From positions 1 through 29,993 of the forward strand of contig JAITAI010000178.1 in NCBI GenBank assembly GCA_031284195.1: a stretch of 29,993 bases of DNA. The letters are read 5' to 3'. The stretch comes from Treponema sp. GTDB taxonomy: Bacteria > Spirochaetota > Spirochaetia > Treponematales > Breznakiellaceae. Position 1 is the first letter of the stretch. Every line of letters starts with the position of its first letter. The notes below the pieces were generated by a model. It ran no database searches and was not told the origin of the DNA. It was given only the letters and a program-made list of their open reading frames with translations. The position numbers and the translations under genes were made by a program. Below are positions 1 to 7,583 of this stretch, one piece after another.

Positions 1-952
1 GAGTCTCTTGAGGCGGCCAGTCTCCTACAAAGCGGATTTCCGGTTCCAGTTGTATCCCCAAGGTAGTCTGGACGCGTTCGGTGATGTGGAGGACCAAGGC
101 GCGGATATCCTGCGCACAGGCATTCCCGGTGTTGATGATGATATTGCCATGCCAGGGAGCCACCGCAGCCCCGCCGATCCCCAGGCCCCGTAAACCCAGT
201 TCATCCAGGATCTTTCCCGTAGGCTTTCCAAAATTCCGATTGTTCTTAAAAGCCGACCCTGCCGACGGGAAACGGTAGTGGCCCTTACGTTCCCGGTCCA
301 GCCGGTACTGTTCCATTTCCTGCCGTATTGCAGTCTCTGACCGCGGCATGGTTTTAAGCCTGACAAAAAGGATGAGCCTATCCTGGTTCTGGAAGGGACT
401 TCGTTTATAGCCATAGTCTTCAGCTCTATAGGGTACCAAGTGCTGATGGAAATCTGCATCCAAACTTTCAGCGCTCACTAATACATCGGAAAGGGATTTT
501 TCATAACACCGGGCATTCATCCATAGGGCGCCTCCGAAGGAGCCAGGCATACCTGCAAGGAATTCAAGTCCTCCTCGCTTATGCGCTGCCAGGGTATCCA
601 AGGCCGCATCGATCTGCGTACCTGAGCGGATGATCGCCTCCTCCCCAATCATGCGCAGCCCTGACCATCCGCCGGTATCCAGGACGATACCCCGAATACC
701 CTGATCTGAAACCACCAGATTCGCCCCGCCTCCCAACACAAAAACCGGGATGCCTTCACTCTGGGCATGGTGGAGTAGGAAAGCTCCATATTCCGGGAAA
801 CACCCTGCCTGGGGCCTTATCCACAGATCCGCCGGGCCACCGACCTTAAAGGTGGTATGCAAGGCCAAAGGCTCATCATACCGGAGCTCTCCGGTAAATT
901 CCATCTCCATATTGATTTTTTCTATGAATTTCCGTAAGCTAATCATACTCAT
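1..952 (-). CDS. murB: UDP-N-acetylmuramate dehydrogenase MurB (3' end cut by window edge)
   Basis: Reduces UDP-GlcNAc-enolpyruvate to UDP-MurNAc with NADPH and FAD, in cytoplasmic peptidoglycan precursor synthesis. I translated the minus strand from ATG at 952 and the frame stays open to base 1. Visible signatures are the FAD-binding GGGANLVVSDQGIRG near residues 75-90, PGSFGGALWMNARCYE in the middle, the SAGSAFKN segment carrying the probable catalytic serine, and GIQLEPEIRFVGDW at the very end. That last motif normally lies a few residues before the stop, so only a handful of codons are missing. No strong Shine-Dalgarno precedes ATG 952; in-frame ATGs follow at 946, 910 and 904, so the exact start is uncertain. 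It is divergent from cysS with a 51-bp gap. Confidence 0.95.
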   Translation of the reverse strand, partial: MSMISLRKFIEKINMEMEFTGELRYDEPLALHTTFKVGGPADLWIRPQAGCFPEYGAFLLHHAQSEGIPVFVLGGGANLVVSDQGIRGIVLDTGGWSGLRMIGEEAIIRSGTQIDAALDTLAAHKRGGLEFLAGMPGSFGGALWMNARCYEKSLSDVLVSAESLDADFHQHLVPYRAEDYGYKRSPFQNQDRLILFVRLKTMPRSETAIRQEMEQYRLDRERKGHYRFPSAGSAFKNNRNFGKPTGKILDELGLRGLGIGGAAVAPWHGNIIINTGNACAQDIRALVLHITERVQTTLGIQLEPEIRFVGDWPPQET

Positions 953-1003
953 TAGTAGTATAGCAGAGTATATACGAACCGCGCAAACAGTAACGGAGGT
1001 TTC
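953..1003. promoter_or_regulatory. Divergent murB / cysS promoter region
   Basis: This short gap must carry promoters for two divergent genes. On the minus strand TTGCGC and TATACT are 18 nt apart, but the TATACT lies only a few bases before ATG 952, which would make murB nearly leaderless or shift its start downstream. On the plus strand a clear ribosome-binding site, ACGGAGG, sits 6-7 nt before the cysS ATG. The promoter assignment rests only on visual consensus matching. Confidence 0.3.
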
Positions 1004-2461
1004 ATGGCGTTTACCTTATTCAATACCTTAGGGCGAACCTTACAGCCCTTTGAACCCCTCAAACCTGGAAAGGTCGGTTTTTACGGGTGCGGTCCTACGG
1101 TATACAATTACGCCCATATCGGGAACCTCCGGGCCTATGTGCTCCATGATATTTTGGTCAGGACCCTGCGTCGGGCAGGATTTGCAGTAACCCATGTGAT
1201 GAACATCACCGATGTGGGCCACCTCTCAGGGGATAACGACGAGGGGGACGACAAAATGCTCAAAAGCGCGGAAGAACGGGGGAAAACCGTCTGGGAAGTG
1301 GCGGATCTGTATACCCAGCGCTTTTTCCAGGATACGGAACGGCTCAATATCCAAAAACCCACGGTGATCTGTAAGGCCACCGAGCATATAGCCGACATGA
1401 TTGCCCTTATCAAACGGATTGAGGAGAAAGGGTTCACCTATCTTGCCGCAGGCAACCTCTACTTCGATATCACCAGGTTTTCTACCTATGGGGAACTAGG
1501 CCGGCTGCGTCTGGAAGACCAGAAGGCCGGGGCTCGAATCGGAGTGGACAAAAATAAGCGCAACCCCCAGGATTTTGTGCTTTGGTTTACCAAAAGTAAA
1601 TTTGAAAATCAGGCCATGGTATGGGACAGTCCCTGGGGACGGGGCTATCCAGGGTGGCACATTGAATGTTCTGCCATGAGTATCAAATACCTGGGCGAGA
1701 CCTTTGATATCCATGCCGGCGGCATTGACCACGTACCTATCCATCATACCAATGAGATTGCCCAAAGCGAAGCGGCCACTGGTAAACATCCTTGGGTTCG
1801 GTACTGGGTACATAACGAATTCTTAGTGCTGGATAAGGGGAAGATGTCCAAGTCTACCGGAGGCTTCCTTACCCTCCAAACCCTGATAGATGCAGGCTAT
1901 GATCCCTTAGATTACCGGTATTTTCTTTTAGGCGCTCATTACCGGAGCCAGGTACAGTTTTCCTATGAAGCCCTGACCGGTGCTCGTAATGCCCGGAAAT
2001 CTCTGATGGATCGTATTCGGGAGCGGATGAAGGTTCTGGGGAATAGGGAGTCCCTTCTTGAGTTAAGAAACAACCCCCTACCCCTCTCGTTTACTGAGGG
2101 CAAAGCGGGAACCTATCTGACGGCTTTCAATGCGGCGCTGGATGATGACCTGGCAACCCCCCGGGGCTTGGCCGAACTTTGGGGGATCCTCCGGGATCCT
2201 ACCGTATCTGCCCAAGACGCCCTCTTGGGAGCCTGTACTATGGATGAAGTCTTGGGGCTTAACCTGGCAGAAGAAGCGGAAACGCCGGTTCCGGTAGCAA
2301 GCGCAGCATTGCAGGATTCCATTGAAGCCCTGATTACCGAACGGGCCGCAGCAAAAAAGGCCCGGGATTTTGCCAAGGCTGACCAAATCCGGCAAACTCT
2401 AAAAGAACAAGGTATTATTCTGGAAGATCGGCCCACTGAAACGGTATGGCGCCGTGGGTAG
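1004..2461 (+). CDS. cysS: Cysteine--tRNA ligase
   Basis: Class I aminoacyl-tRNA synthetase that activates cysteine and charges tRNA-Cys in the cytoplasm. The 485-residue length is normal. The N-terminal Rossmann domain has the zinc-ligand Cys29 in FYGCGPTVYNYAHIGN and the HIGH-type motif HIGN at 38-41. Further zinc-site segments are GWHIECSAMS and GGIDHVPIHHTNE. The KMSKS loop is at about residues 280-284. The C-terminal part is the helical DALR-type anticodon-recognition region, ending in the typical AAKKARDFAKADQIR stretch. ATG 1004 has an ACGGAGG ribosome-binding site. Downstream is a 63-bp gap and then the ECF sigma gene; no clear terminator is seen between them. Confidence 0.98.
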   Translation: MAFTLFNTLGRTLQPFEPLKPGKVGFYGCGPTVYNYAHIGNLRAYVLHDILVRTLRRAGFAVTHVMNITDVGHLSGDNDEGDDKMLKSAEERGKTVWEVADLYTQRFFQDTERLNIQKPTVICKATEHIADMIALIKRIEEKGFTYLAAGNLYFDITRFSTYGELGRLRLEDQKAGARIGVDKNKRNPQDFVLWFTKSKFENQAMVWDSPWGRGYPGWHIECSAMSIKYLGETFDIHAGGIDHVPIHHTNEIAQSEAATGKHPWVRYWVHNEFLVLDKGKMSKSTGGFLTLQTLIDAGYDPLDYRYFLLGAHYRSQVQFSYEALTGARNARKSLMDRIRERMKVLGNRESLLELRNNPLPLSFTEGKAGTYLTAFNAALDDDLATPRGLAELWGILRDPTVSAQDALLGACTMDEVLGLNLAEEAETPVPVASAALQDSIEALITERAAAKKARDFAKADQIRQTLKEQGIILEDRPTETVWRRG

Positions 2462-2524
2462 AACCGGTGCTCCACAGGTCTTGCAGGAAGATCCCCCGGT
2501 AGGTGTAACGATTAAGGACAAATC

Positions 2525-3061
2525 TTGTTTTTAGCTATGAATGATAGGATGCCTATGACGGAATTCCGTAAGTTATATGAAACGGTATTCCCCATACTAT
2601 TCAAGGTTGCTTATCGTATCGCTAATAGTGAAGAAGCAGCAGAGGATCTATGCCAGGAGGCTTTTTTCCGGCTGTATGAAAAAAACATGGTTTTTCCCAA
2701 TCCTGAAGAGGCCAAGTACTGGCTTATCCGGGTAGTTAAAAATGCCGCCCTCAATTATGCTAAACGTAAAGATAGGGAACGGAAGGCATACCAAAAGGCG
2801 TTCCGTGAGGATATCAGGCTTGAAAAGACGGGAGAGCAGGTCCTGATTAACCAAGAAACGCAACGAGAAGTACAGGAAGCCCTGGAAAAATTACCGGAAA
2901 ATTTGCGTATCGTGTTAATATTAAAGGAATACGGTGAGCTGAATTATAAAGAAATTGGACGTGCCTTGGGCATCAGTGAGGGAAATGTAAAAGTTCGGGT
3001 ATTTAGAGCCCGGGAGCGTTTAGCTGGGCTTTTATCGAAGGATGGTTCACATGTGTCCTGA
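2525..3061 (+). CDS. RNA polymerase sigma factor, ECF (sigma-70 family, SigE/RpoE-like)
   Basis: A 178-residue ECF-type sigma factor with only regions 2 and 4. Region 2 (about residues 15-85) contains the AAEDLCQEAFFRLYEK core-binding/-10 recognition stretch and a WLIRVVKNAALNYAKRK helix. Region 4 (about 120-172) has LPENLRIVLILKEYGELNY followed by the helix-turn-helix KEIGRALGISEGNVKVRVFRARE. I take the TTG at 2525 as start because AAGGA lies 6 nt upstream at 2514-2518; ATG 2537 and ATG 2555 are alternatives with poorer spacing. It overlaps the downstream zinc-finger anti-sigma gene, the usual arrangement for a sigma/anti-sigma pair. T. pallidum has, from memory, an RpoE-like gene in the same murB-cysS neighbourhood. 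Target promoters are unknown. Confidence 0.92.
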   Translation: MFLAMNDRMPMTEFRKLYETVFPILFKVAYRIANSEEAAEDLCQEAFFRLYEKNMVFPNPEEAKYWLIRVVKNAALNYAKRKDRERKAYQKAFREDIRLEKTGEQVLINQETQREVQEALEKLPENLRIVLILKEYGELNYKEIGRALGISEGNVKVRVFRARERLAGLLSKDGSHVS

Positions 3062-3638
3062 TTATCACATTCTTTCTGTATACTTTGACCAGGAGCTTCC
3101 TTCTCCATGGAAAGAAAAAATGGAGTTGCACCTGATATCGTGTCCGGTATGTAATGCTCAGCTTGAGCGGTTCAGGCGGTGTTCGGAAGCCCTGAAGGAT
3201 CCGCAGGGAGGAGGGTTCTCGCCGAAGATTCCGGTCCTGGAAGCTGCAAAGGATCGGGTGTGGCAGCGTATGGCTCGTCTAGAAACTGAAAAATGGGGCT
3301 GGGGACAGGGCCATAGTTTCTGGCAGCGGACCCTTTCGATTCCCCTGCCTGTGGCAGCTGTGGCTGCAGCAGTGCTCATCATGGCTTTTGTCCTCACCTT
3401 AACCAGACAGCCCATTGGGATTCCGCCACCTCAGGATACCATGGCAGCCAGTGAGATGGTGGATATGCAGGGTATTATACCTGTATCGGATATGAACGAG
3501 GTGCTGCAATACCTGGAAAATCAAGACATGACCGATATAGTGATCATACGGCTTCCCGAGACGAGGAGCTTTTCTAGCTCTGGAGAACCCACCATTCTGC
3601 GGGCTGCGGATTATACCAGGAGAAACAGAACCCCATGA
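3051..3638 (+). CDS. Zinc-finger anti-sigma factor, single-pass membrane protein
   Basis: Probable partner of the preceding ECF sigma factor. Residues 1-45 form a cytoplasmic zf-HC2-like anti-sigma domain: Cys2, YFDQEL, then His27-xxx-Cys31-xx-Cys34. A hydrophobic segment at about 98-117, rich in Ala and Val, is the likely membrane span, leaving a roughly 75-residue C-terminal region outside the membrane. An upstream in-frame ATG exists at 3042, but GAAGGA at 3037-3042 is correctly spaced for ATG 3051, which also places Cys2 and the domain start where expected. The gene overlaps the sigma stop codon by 11 nt, implying translational coupling. By family analogy the zinc domain would hold the sigma factor at the membrane until a signal releases it; the signal cannot be read from sequence. 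Confidence 0.85.
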   Translation: MCPDYHILSVYFDQELPSPWKEKMELHLISCPVCNAQLERFRRCSEALKDPQGGGFSPKIPVLEAAKDRVWQRMARLETEKWGWGQGHSFWQRTLSIPLPVAAVAAAVLIMAFVLTLTRQPIGIPPPQDTMAASEMVDMQGIIPVSDMNEVLQYLENQDMTDIVIIRLPETRSFSSSGEPTILRAADYTRRNRTP

Positions 3639-4246
3639 GATCCTACGTGCTTTTGCGGCGGGTAACCCTCTTCGGAAGCCTATTGTTTCTTGTTACCAGG
3701 GGAGCAGCCCCCCAGGAACCTTCTCTAGAGGAAGTTCTGCCAGCTCTCAAAGAACGGGCAGTGGTCTTAGATATCACTGCCCGGGTAGTGGAAAAAAACC
3801 AACAGGAAGTCTGGAATTCTTTTAATTCAAAAGTTACGATTCCTGGAAAACCCGTAAGTTTGAAGCTTGTAGGTACTAATATTCTTGTGGTAGTGCAATT
3901 TACCCCCTATCTTCGGGGTGATGGCAACAACCTCTTGGTAGCTCAGGGGCAGATATGGGTAGATATCCCCAACCGGGGAATCCATTATCAGACCACTATC
4001 CAGACGATACCTCTGGAATTCGGGGAACAAATCTATTTTTTCCCCCTTGGTTCGGTTGATTCTCAAGATGAAGCTCATATAGAAATACAATTGGAATTAC
4101 ATCCTTATGTACAAAATCCAAAAGAGCTTACAGATACTAAGGAAGCCCCCCCATCCAAAGAGCTATCCCCGGATACGGCTCCTCCAGCTTCTTCTCCTGG
4201 GGCGGTGGTTCCGGTAAAACCGGTAGGTCCTGAAAATAGCCCATGA
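3635..4246 (+). CDS. Secreted hypothetical protein of the ECF cassette
   Basis: I do not recognise the family. The 203-residue product begins with a basic-hydrophobic stretch (residues 1-24, MRSYVLLRRVTLFGSLLFLV followed by TRGAAPQ) that reads as a signal peptide, so it is probably periplasmic. The middle (about 45-160) alternates short hydrophobic and charged stretches and looks beta-rich. The last 40 residues are Pro/Ser/Ala-rich and probably disordered. It starts at ATG 3635, overlapping the anti-sigma stop in an ATGA junction, and ends in another ATGA junction with the next gene, so all four genes are coupled. The placement suggests an envelope role under ECF control, which is inference only. 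Confidence 0.75.
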   Translation: MRSYVLLRRVTLFGSLLFLVTRGAAPQEPSLEEVLPALKERAVVLDITARVVEKNQQEVWNSFNSKVTIPGKPVSLKLVGTNILVVVQFTPYLRGDGNNLLVAQGQIWVDIPNRGIHYQTTIQTIPLEFGEQIYFFPLGSVDSQDEAHIEIQLELHPYVQNPKELTDTKEAPPSKELSPDTAPPASSPGAVVPVKPVGPENSP

Positions 4247-5898
4247 AAAGTCCTCTGGAAGGGTCCATTGACTTGAAGCGGATATGGTATGGTCTCTTTT
4301 TGCCCTGGTGCTGCTTGTGTTTGTATGCCTGTAAAAAAGATGTTCCGTTTATTCTTTCGATTGATCCTCAGATCGGCATGAGTGGGGATATCCTTACCAT
4401 TGAGGGGAGCGGCTTTGGCGCTGAACAGCATGAATCATACATCACCATCGCAGGCATACCCCCGACTGGTTCCTCATACCTTACTTGGCAGGATGATCGT
4501 ATTACCGTGAGAATACCGGCATTAGGAGGATTCGGACTGGTATATGTGCATCGGGATGGTAAGAAAAGTAATCCCCTGCTCTTTTCAAATCGGGCAGCCA
4601 TGCCGGACCTGGTACAGAACCAGGTTCTCGGCCTGGCTCCTCAAATCAGCTCGATAAAGCCGGAATCCGGTTCCATTGGTGCCCTCATAAGCATACAGGG
4701 AAGTGGTTTCGGTGCTTCCCGGGAAAGAAGCGGGGTGTTTTTTACGTGGAATGCTGAACCATCCCCTACCGCGCCTGAGGTAACTCAAGAGCCGGAAGTA
4801 GTAGAGGTCTTTGAACTGGAATTCGGATATGAGCTCTGGAGTGAACGAGAAATTCGACTGCGGATTCCCGATGGAGCGGTAAGCGGGAATATCCTGGTTC
4901 AGACCCCTTGGGGAAATTCAAAGCCGGCCTTTTTTACGATTACCGGCAAGCCGGGAACTAAAACCTTCAAAGAAAAACGCAGCTACACTATTGCCTATAC
5001 CGTGGATATCCAGGTACAAGAGGCAGAGGCTCCGAATACCCTGTACCTCTGGATTCCCCATCCGGTTAGTTCCGCTTCCCAGCGGAAGGTTACCCTCTTA
5101 TCCCGGAATAGAGAACCTTTCGCAGAACATTACCAGGGAACTACCCTGTTTCAATTAACCGATTTAGTCGCTCATACCAGCGTCCGTATGAGCCTGTCAT
5201 ACCTGGTGGATGTGTACACCCTGGAGACGACTCTGAAGAGTCAGTCTATTCGGCAAACCGGAGATTCTCCGATTCCCACGGTCTATACCCTTCCTTCCGC
5301 GCTGATACCTTCGGATAATCCTGAAGTAGTCGCCGTAGCGAATGCCATCATCGGTAGAGAGCGGAATCCCTACGAAAAAGCCCGGAGATTATACGAATGG
5401 CTTATACGTGAAGGAGGGATCCAGGGGACACCACTGCATACTAGCGCACTGGATGCGTTGGCGCAAAAACAGGCGGATGCCTATTCTGGAGCCCTCCTCT
5501 TCTGCGCCTTGGCAAGAGCAGCGGCCATACCAGCCATTCCTGTTGCAGGGGTACTTATAAACCGCGCTCGTATGTCGAGTCCCCATTACTGGGCGGAATT
5601 CTGGATTGAAGGATTCGGCTGGATACCCTTGGATCCCTGCCTGGGGGCAGGGGTTGCTCCTGATGACTTCAATCTTCATCAAGAACCAGAGGTTTATTAT
5701 TTCGGTAATCTAGATAACCAGCGGATCACCTTTTCCCGAGGGCAGGAGGTGCTTTCTCAGATGGACCCTCGGGGCAGGATCACGGTGCGTAACCGGGATT
5801 ATGCCCTACAAAATCTCTGGGAAGAAGCGATAGGAGGCATAGCGTCTTATTCTTCCCTCTGGAGTGACATTACCATTACCGGTATGTACGTACAATAG
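4243..5898 (+). CDS. Lipoprotein with two IPT/TIG-like domains and a degenerate transglutaminase-like domain
   Basis: The 551-residue envelope protein starts with a signal peptide and lipobox LYAC, with acylated Cys30. Two IPT/TIG-like immunoglobulin folds follow at about 34-115 and 130-232, each with the typical GDILTIEGSGFG or GALISIQGSGFG strand. A C-terminal transglutaminase-like core lies at about 370-480. Its His and Asp are present (PHYWAEF, His448; GWIPLDP, Asp464). At the position of the nucleophilic Cys in the usual GxCxxxAxLF pattern the sequence is ADAYSGALLF, giving Ala413; the nearest Cys (421) is eight residues later. It may therefore be a binding protein rather than an enzyme. 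ATG 4243 overlaps the previous stop (ATGA). TTG 4273, preceded by GGAAGGG, is an alternative start giving a shorter signal peptide beginning MKRIW. The TAG stop touches the left end of the inverted-repeat element. Confidence 0.8.
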   Translation: MKSPLEGSIDLKRIWYGLFLPWCCLCLYACKKDVPFILSIDPQIGMSGDILTIEGSGFGAEQHESYITIAGIPPTGSSYLTWQDDRITVRIPALGGFGLVYVHRDGKKSNPLLFSNRAAMPDLVQNQVLGLAPQISSIKPESGSIGALISIQGSGFGASRERSGVFFTWNAEPSPTAPEVTQEPEVVEVFELEFGYELWSEREIRLRIPDGAVSGNILVQTPWGNSKPAFFTITGKPGTKTFKEKRSYTIAYTVDIQVQEAEAPNTLYLWIPHPVSSASQRKVTLLSRNREPFAEHYQGTTLFQLTDLVAHTSVRMSLSYLVDVYTLETTLKSQSIRQTGDSPIPTVYTLPSALIPSDNPEVVAVANAIIGRERNPYEKARRLYEWLIREGGIQGTPLHTSALDALAQKQADAYSGALLFCALARAAAIPAIPVAGVLINRARMSSPHYWAEFWIEGFGWIPLDPCLGAGVAPDDFNLHQEPEVYYFGNLDNQRITFSRGQEVLSQMDPRGRITVRNRDYALQNLWEEAIGGIASYSSLWSDITITGMYVQ

Positions 5899-6088
5899 GC
5901 TTGTTCGAAAATTTCAGTTGTCATACAAGTTTAATAAACCTGAGTTCAACAACGAAAAAAAGTCCGGACTTGAGTCCGGCAGTTCGGGACTTGAGTCCGA
6001 AATTACACGAATTAATGTTCATGTATCCGAATAATTCGTGAAAATGAACGTTTATTCGCGGACCTTCAGTATTTCATCGAACAAGTCT
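5897..6088. repeat. Inverted-repeat-bounded multi-hairpin element (MITE-like)
   Basis: The ends 5897-5914 and 6071-6088 form an imperfect 18-bp inverted repeat (13 of 18 positions) with a perfect CTTGTTCGA / TCGAACAAG core. AAT lies immediately outside each end (5894-5896 and 6089-6091), which could be a 3-bp target duplication or chance. Inside are a CCGGAC-TTGA-GTCCGG hairpin (5964-5979) and a second, near-identical hairpin with one bulged G (5983-6001). There is also a 9-bp pair CACGAATTA / TAATTCGTG (6006-6014 with 6032-6040). Two alternative pairings overlap it: 6014-6022 with 6044-6052, and 6026-6034 with 6051-6061. No open reading frame of note lies inside. A non-autonomous mobile element or a structured untranslated region would both fit. 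Confidence 0.5.
5955..5979 (-). terminator. Candidate rho-independent terminator reading leftward
   Basis: On the minus strand a 6-bp GC-rich stem CCGGAC / GTCCGG with a TCAA loop is followed two bases later by seven T residues. That is a standard intrinsic terminator shape. In the plus direction there is no T-run after the hairpin, so it is oriented against the ECF cassette and pyrH. Any minus-strand transcript reaching it would come from the flagellar block through antisense pyrH. Confidence 0.5.
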
Positions 6089-6186
6089 AATTAAAGCAGT
6101 TCCTCCAAAAAGGTTGCGGGACTGGTTCCCTCAGTCCATTCGCGTCCTTTTGGTATAGGATTTCAGTTTCGAGTAAGGAGTGTATT

Positions 6187-6876
6187 ATGATTACGGTTAT
6201 TTCTTTGGGCGGTTCTATTGTAGCCCCCAATACGGTGGATGAACCTTTTTTGAAGGACCTGATCTCCCTCATCAGGATGCTTCTAGAAGAGGAGTCCCAG
6301 CGCCGGTTTATTTTAGTAGTCGGTGGTGGCGGACCTGCCCGGGTATGGCAGCAGGCTTACCGGACTATATCCGGGAATGCGGTTTCCCACGAACAGGCCG
6401 ATTGGATTGGTATCATGGCGACCCGGCTCAATGCAGAACTTATTCGGGGAATACTAGGTTCCTGGTGTACCCAAGCAGTGGTAACGGATCCAACCCAGGC
6501 GGTATTTGAAGGCCGGGTACTGGTAGCAGCAGGATGGAAACCGGGATTTTCTTCTGATTATGATGCGGTCCTCCTGGCAGAACGGTTTAAGGCCGATAAA
6601 GTGATCAATTTATCCAATATTGAACAGGTCTATACCGATGACCCCCACACCAATACCGAGGCAAAACCCATAGACACCATAAGCTGGGCGGAATTTCGGG
6701 TCCTCGTGGGCGATGAATGGGCTCCGGGGAAGCACGTTCCCTTTGACCCTATCGCAAGCCGACATGCAGCACAAATCAACCTTCCGGTGATCTGCGCCGC
6801 AGGGCGTAACCTGGAGAACTTAAAAAAAATCCTTCATGGGGAATCCTTTATCGGTACCACCATAGGACCCCTATGA
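6187..6876 (+). CDS. pyrH: UMP kinase, archaeal/spirochaetal type
   Basis: Phosphorylates UMP to UDP with ATP, feeding pyrimidine nucleotide synthesis. The 229-residue protein has the amino-acid-kinase fold: N-terminal VISLGGSIVAP phosphate loop, RFILVVGGGGPARVWQ nucleotide/substrate loop, and LAERFKADKVINLSNIEQVYTDDP in the C-lobe, then the FDPIAS segment. It resembles the archaeal-type UMP kinase family more than the E. coli-type, hexameric PyrH; this is pattern recognition, not a search result. The start is firm: AAGGAG at 6175-6180 lies 6 nt before ATG 6187. A small hairpin GGACTG / CAGTCC (6119-6137) lies in its leader. The gene converges on, and overlaps by 6 bp, the last gene of the minus-strand block. 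Confidence 0.88.
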   Translation: MITVISLGGSIVAPNTVDEPFLKDLISLIRMLLEEESQRRFILVVGGGGPARVWQQAYRTISGNAVSHEQADWIGIMATRLNAELIRGILGSWCTQAVVTDPTQAVFEGRVLVAAGWKPGFSSDYDAVLLAERFKADKVINLSNIEQVYTDDPHTNTEAKPIDTISWAEFRVLVGDEWAPGKHVPFDPIASRHAAQINLPVICAAGRNLENLKKILHGESFIGTTIGPL

Positions 6877-7551
6877 TCGTTCAGAAATGGCAATGGCCAG
6901 TTCTACTTCGGATAGGCTAACCCCTAGTCGTGCGGCAATCAGACTGGCTGAAAGACCAGCCTTGGATAATTCCGCAACCTGTTCTGGGAAAGGAAGGGGT
7001 TTCGGCGTTATTTCCCGTTGCGCCCGCACAATACGAGGCCCTACAGGTTCCCGTTTCAAGGGGGGCGTATCAGTAGGAGCGGTGAAGCCCACCGCAGCGC
7101 TGGCAGCAGCAGGGATCTCTTTTTCTGCAGCCTCTGGTTCTTGGGAATCCGCTTCAGTGCTGGTTTTAGCAGAAGAGCCGGAAAAAAGATCATAGGCCTT
7201 GGGAAAAGGCTGGATAACCGCAGAAAAAGGGCTGGTCATGCTGCGCTTTCTGCCTAATTCAGCATAGGCTTCTTCCTGGAATTGCCGCCGGTCCACTTCC
7301 CGGAGGTGGACGCTAATACGCTTATCTACCTCCTCTAAAATAGCCCGGAGGGTTTTTATCCGTTCTTCCACCAAAAGCGCATCCTTATCAGTGGCCGCAT
7401 CAATTTCGGCAATCAGTTTATACACCTCTTCCCGGAATTCGGCCAAAATTCGTTCGGATCCGGTGCGGCGCCTCAGATAAGCTCTACAATATATAAAAAA
7501 AAAGACACATGCAATAAGCGTTGATACCGAAAGAACCATAGATACATTCAT
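6871..7551 (-). CDS. Conserved membrane-anchored coiled-coil protein with C-terminal HTH-like motif (flagellar-locus hypothetical)
   Basis: This 226-residue protein has an N-terminal membrane segment (about 4-24, ending CVFFFIYCRAYLRRR) and a charged coiled-coil-like region (about 30-95). A Pro/Ala/Glu-rich linker follows. The C-terminal motif VAELSKAGLSASLIAARLGVS then SEVELAIAIS (about 190-225) looks like a small helix-turn-helix. The layout (TM, coil, short C-terminal HTH ending in EVEL) recalls small DUF6115/DUF2802-like proteins found near motility genes in other phyla; that link is from memory. ATG 7551 is preceded by AGGTGG. It is the last gene of the flagellar block, 32 bp after its neighbour, and has no terminator before pyrH. 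Function unknown. Confidence 0.8.
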   Translation of the reverse strand: MNVSMVLSVSTLIACVFFFIYCRAYLRRRTGSERILAEFREEVYKLIAEIDAATDKDALLVEERIKTLRAILEEVDKRISVHLREVDRRQFQEEAYAELGRKRSMTSPFSAVIQPFPKAYDLFSGSSAKTSTEADSQEPEAAEKEIPAAASAAVGFTAPTDTPPLKREPVGPRIVRAQREITPKPLPFPEQVAELSKAGLSASLIAARLGVSLSEVELAIAISERS

Positions 7552-7583
7552 ACAACCACCTTGGCCTCCAGAACAAAGGAGGC

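Noticed and set aside
25..459. 144-codon minus-strand frame at the window start
   Set aside because: Out-of-frame shadow of murB; the murB frame reads through the same bases with clear MurB motifs.
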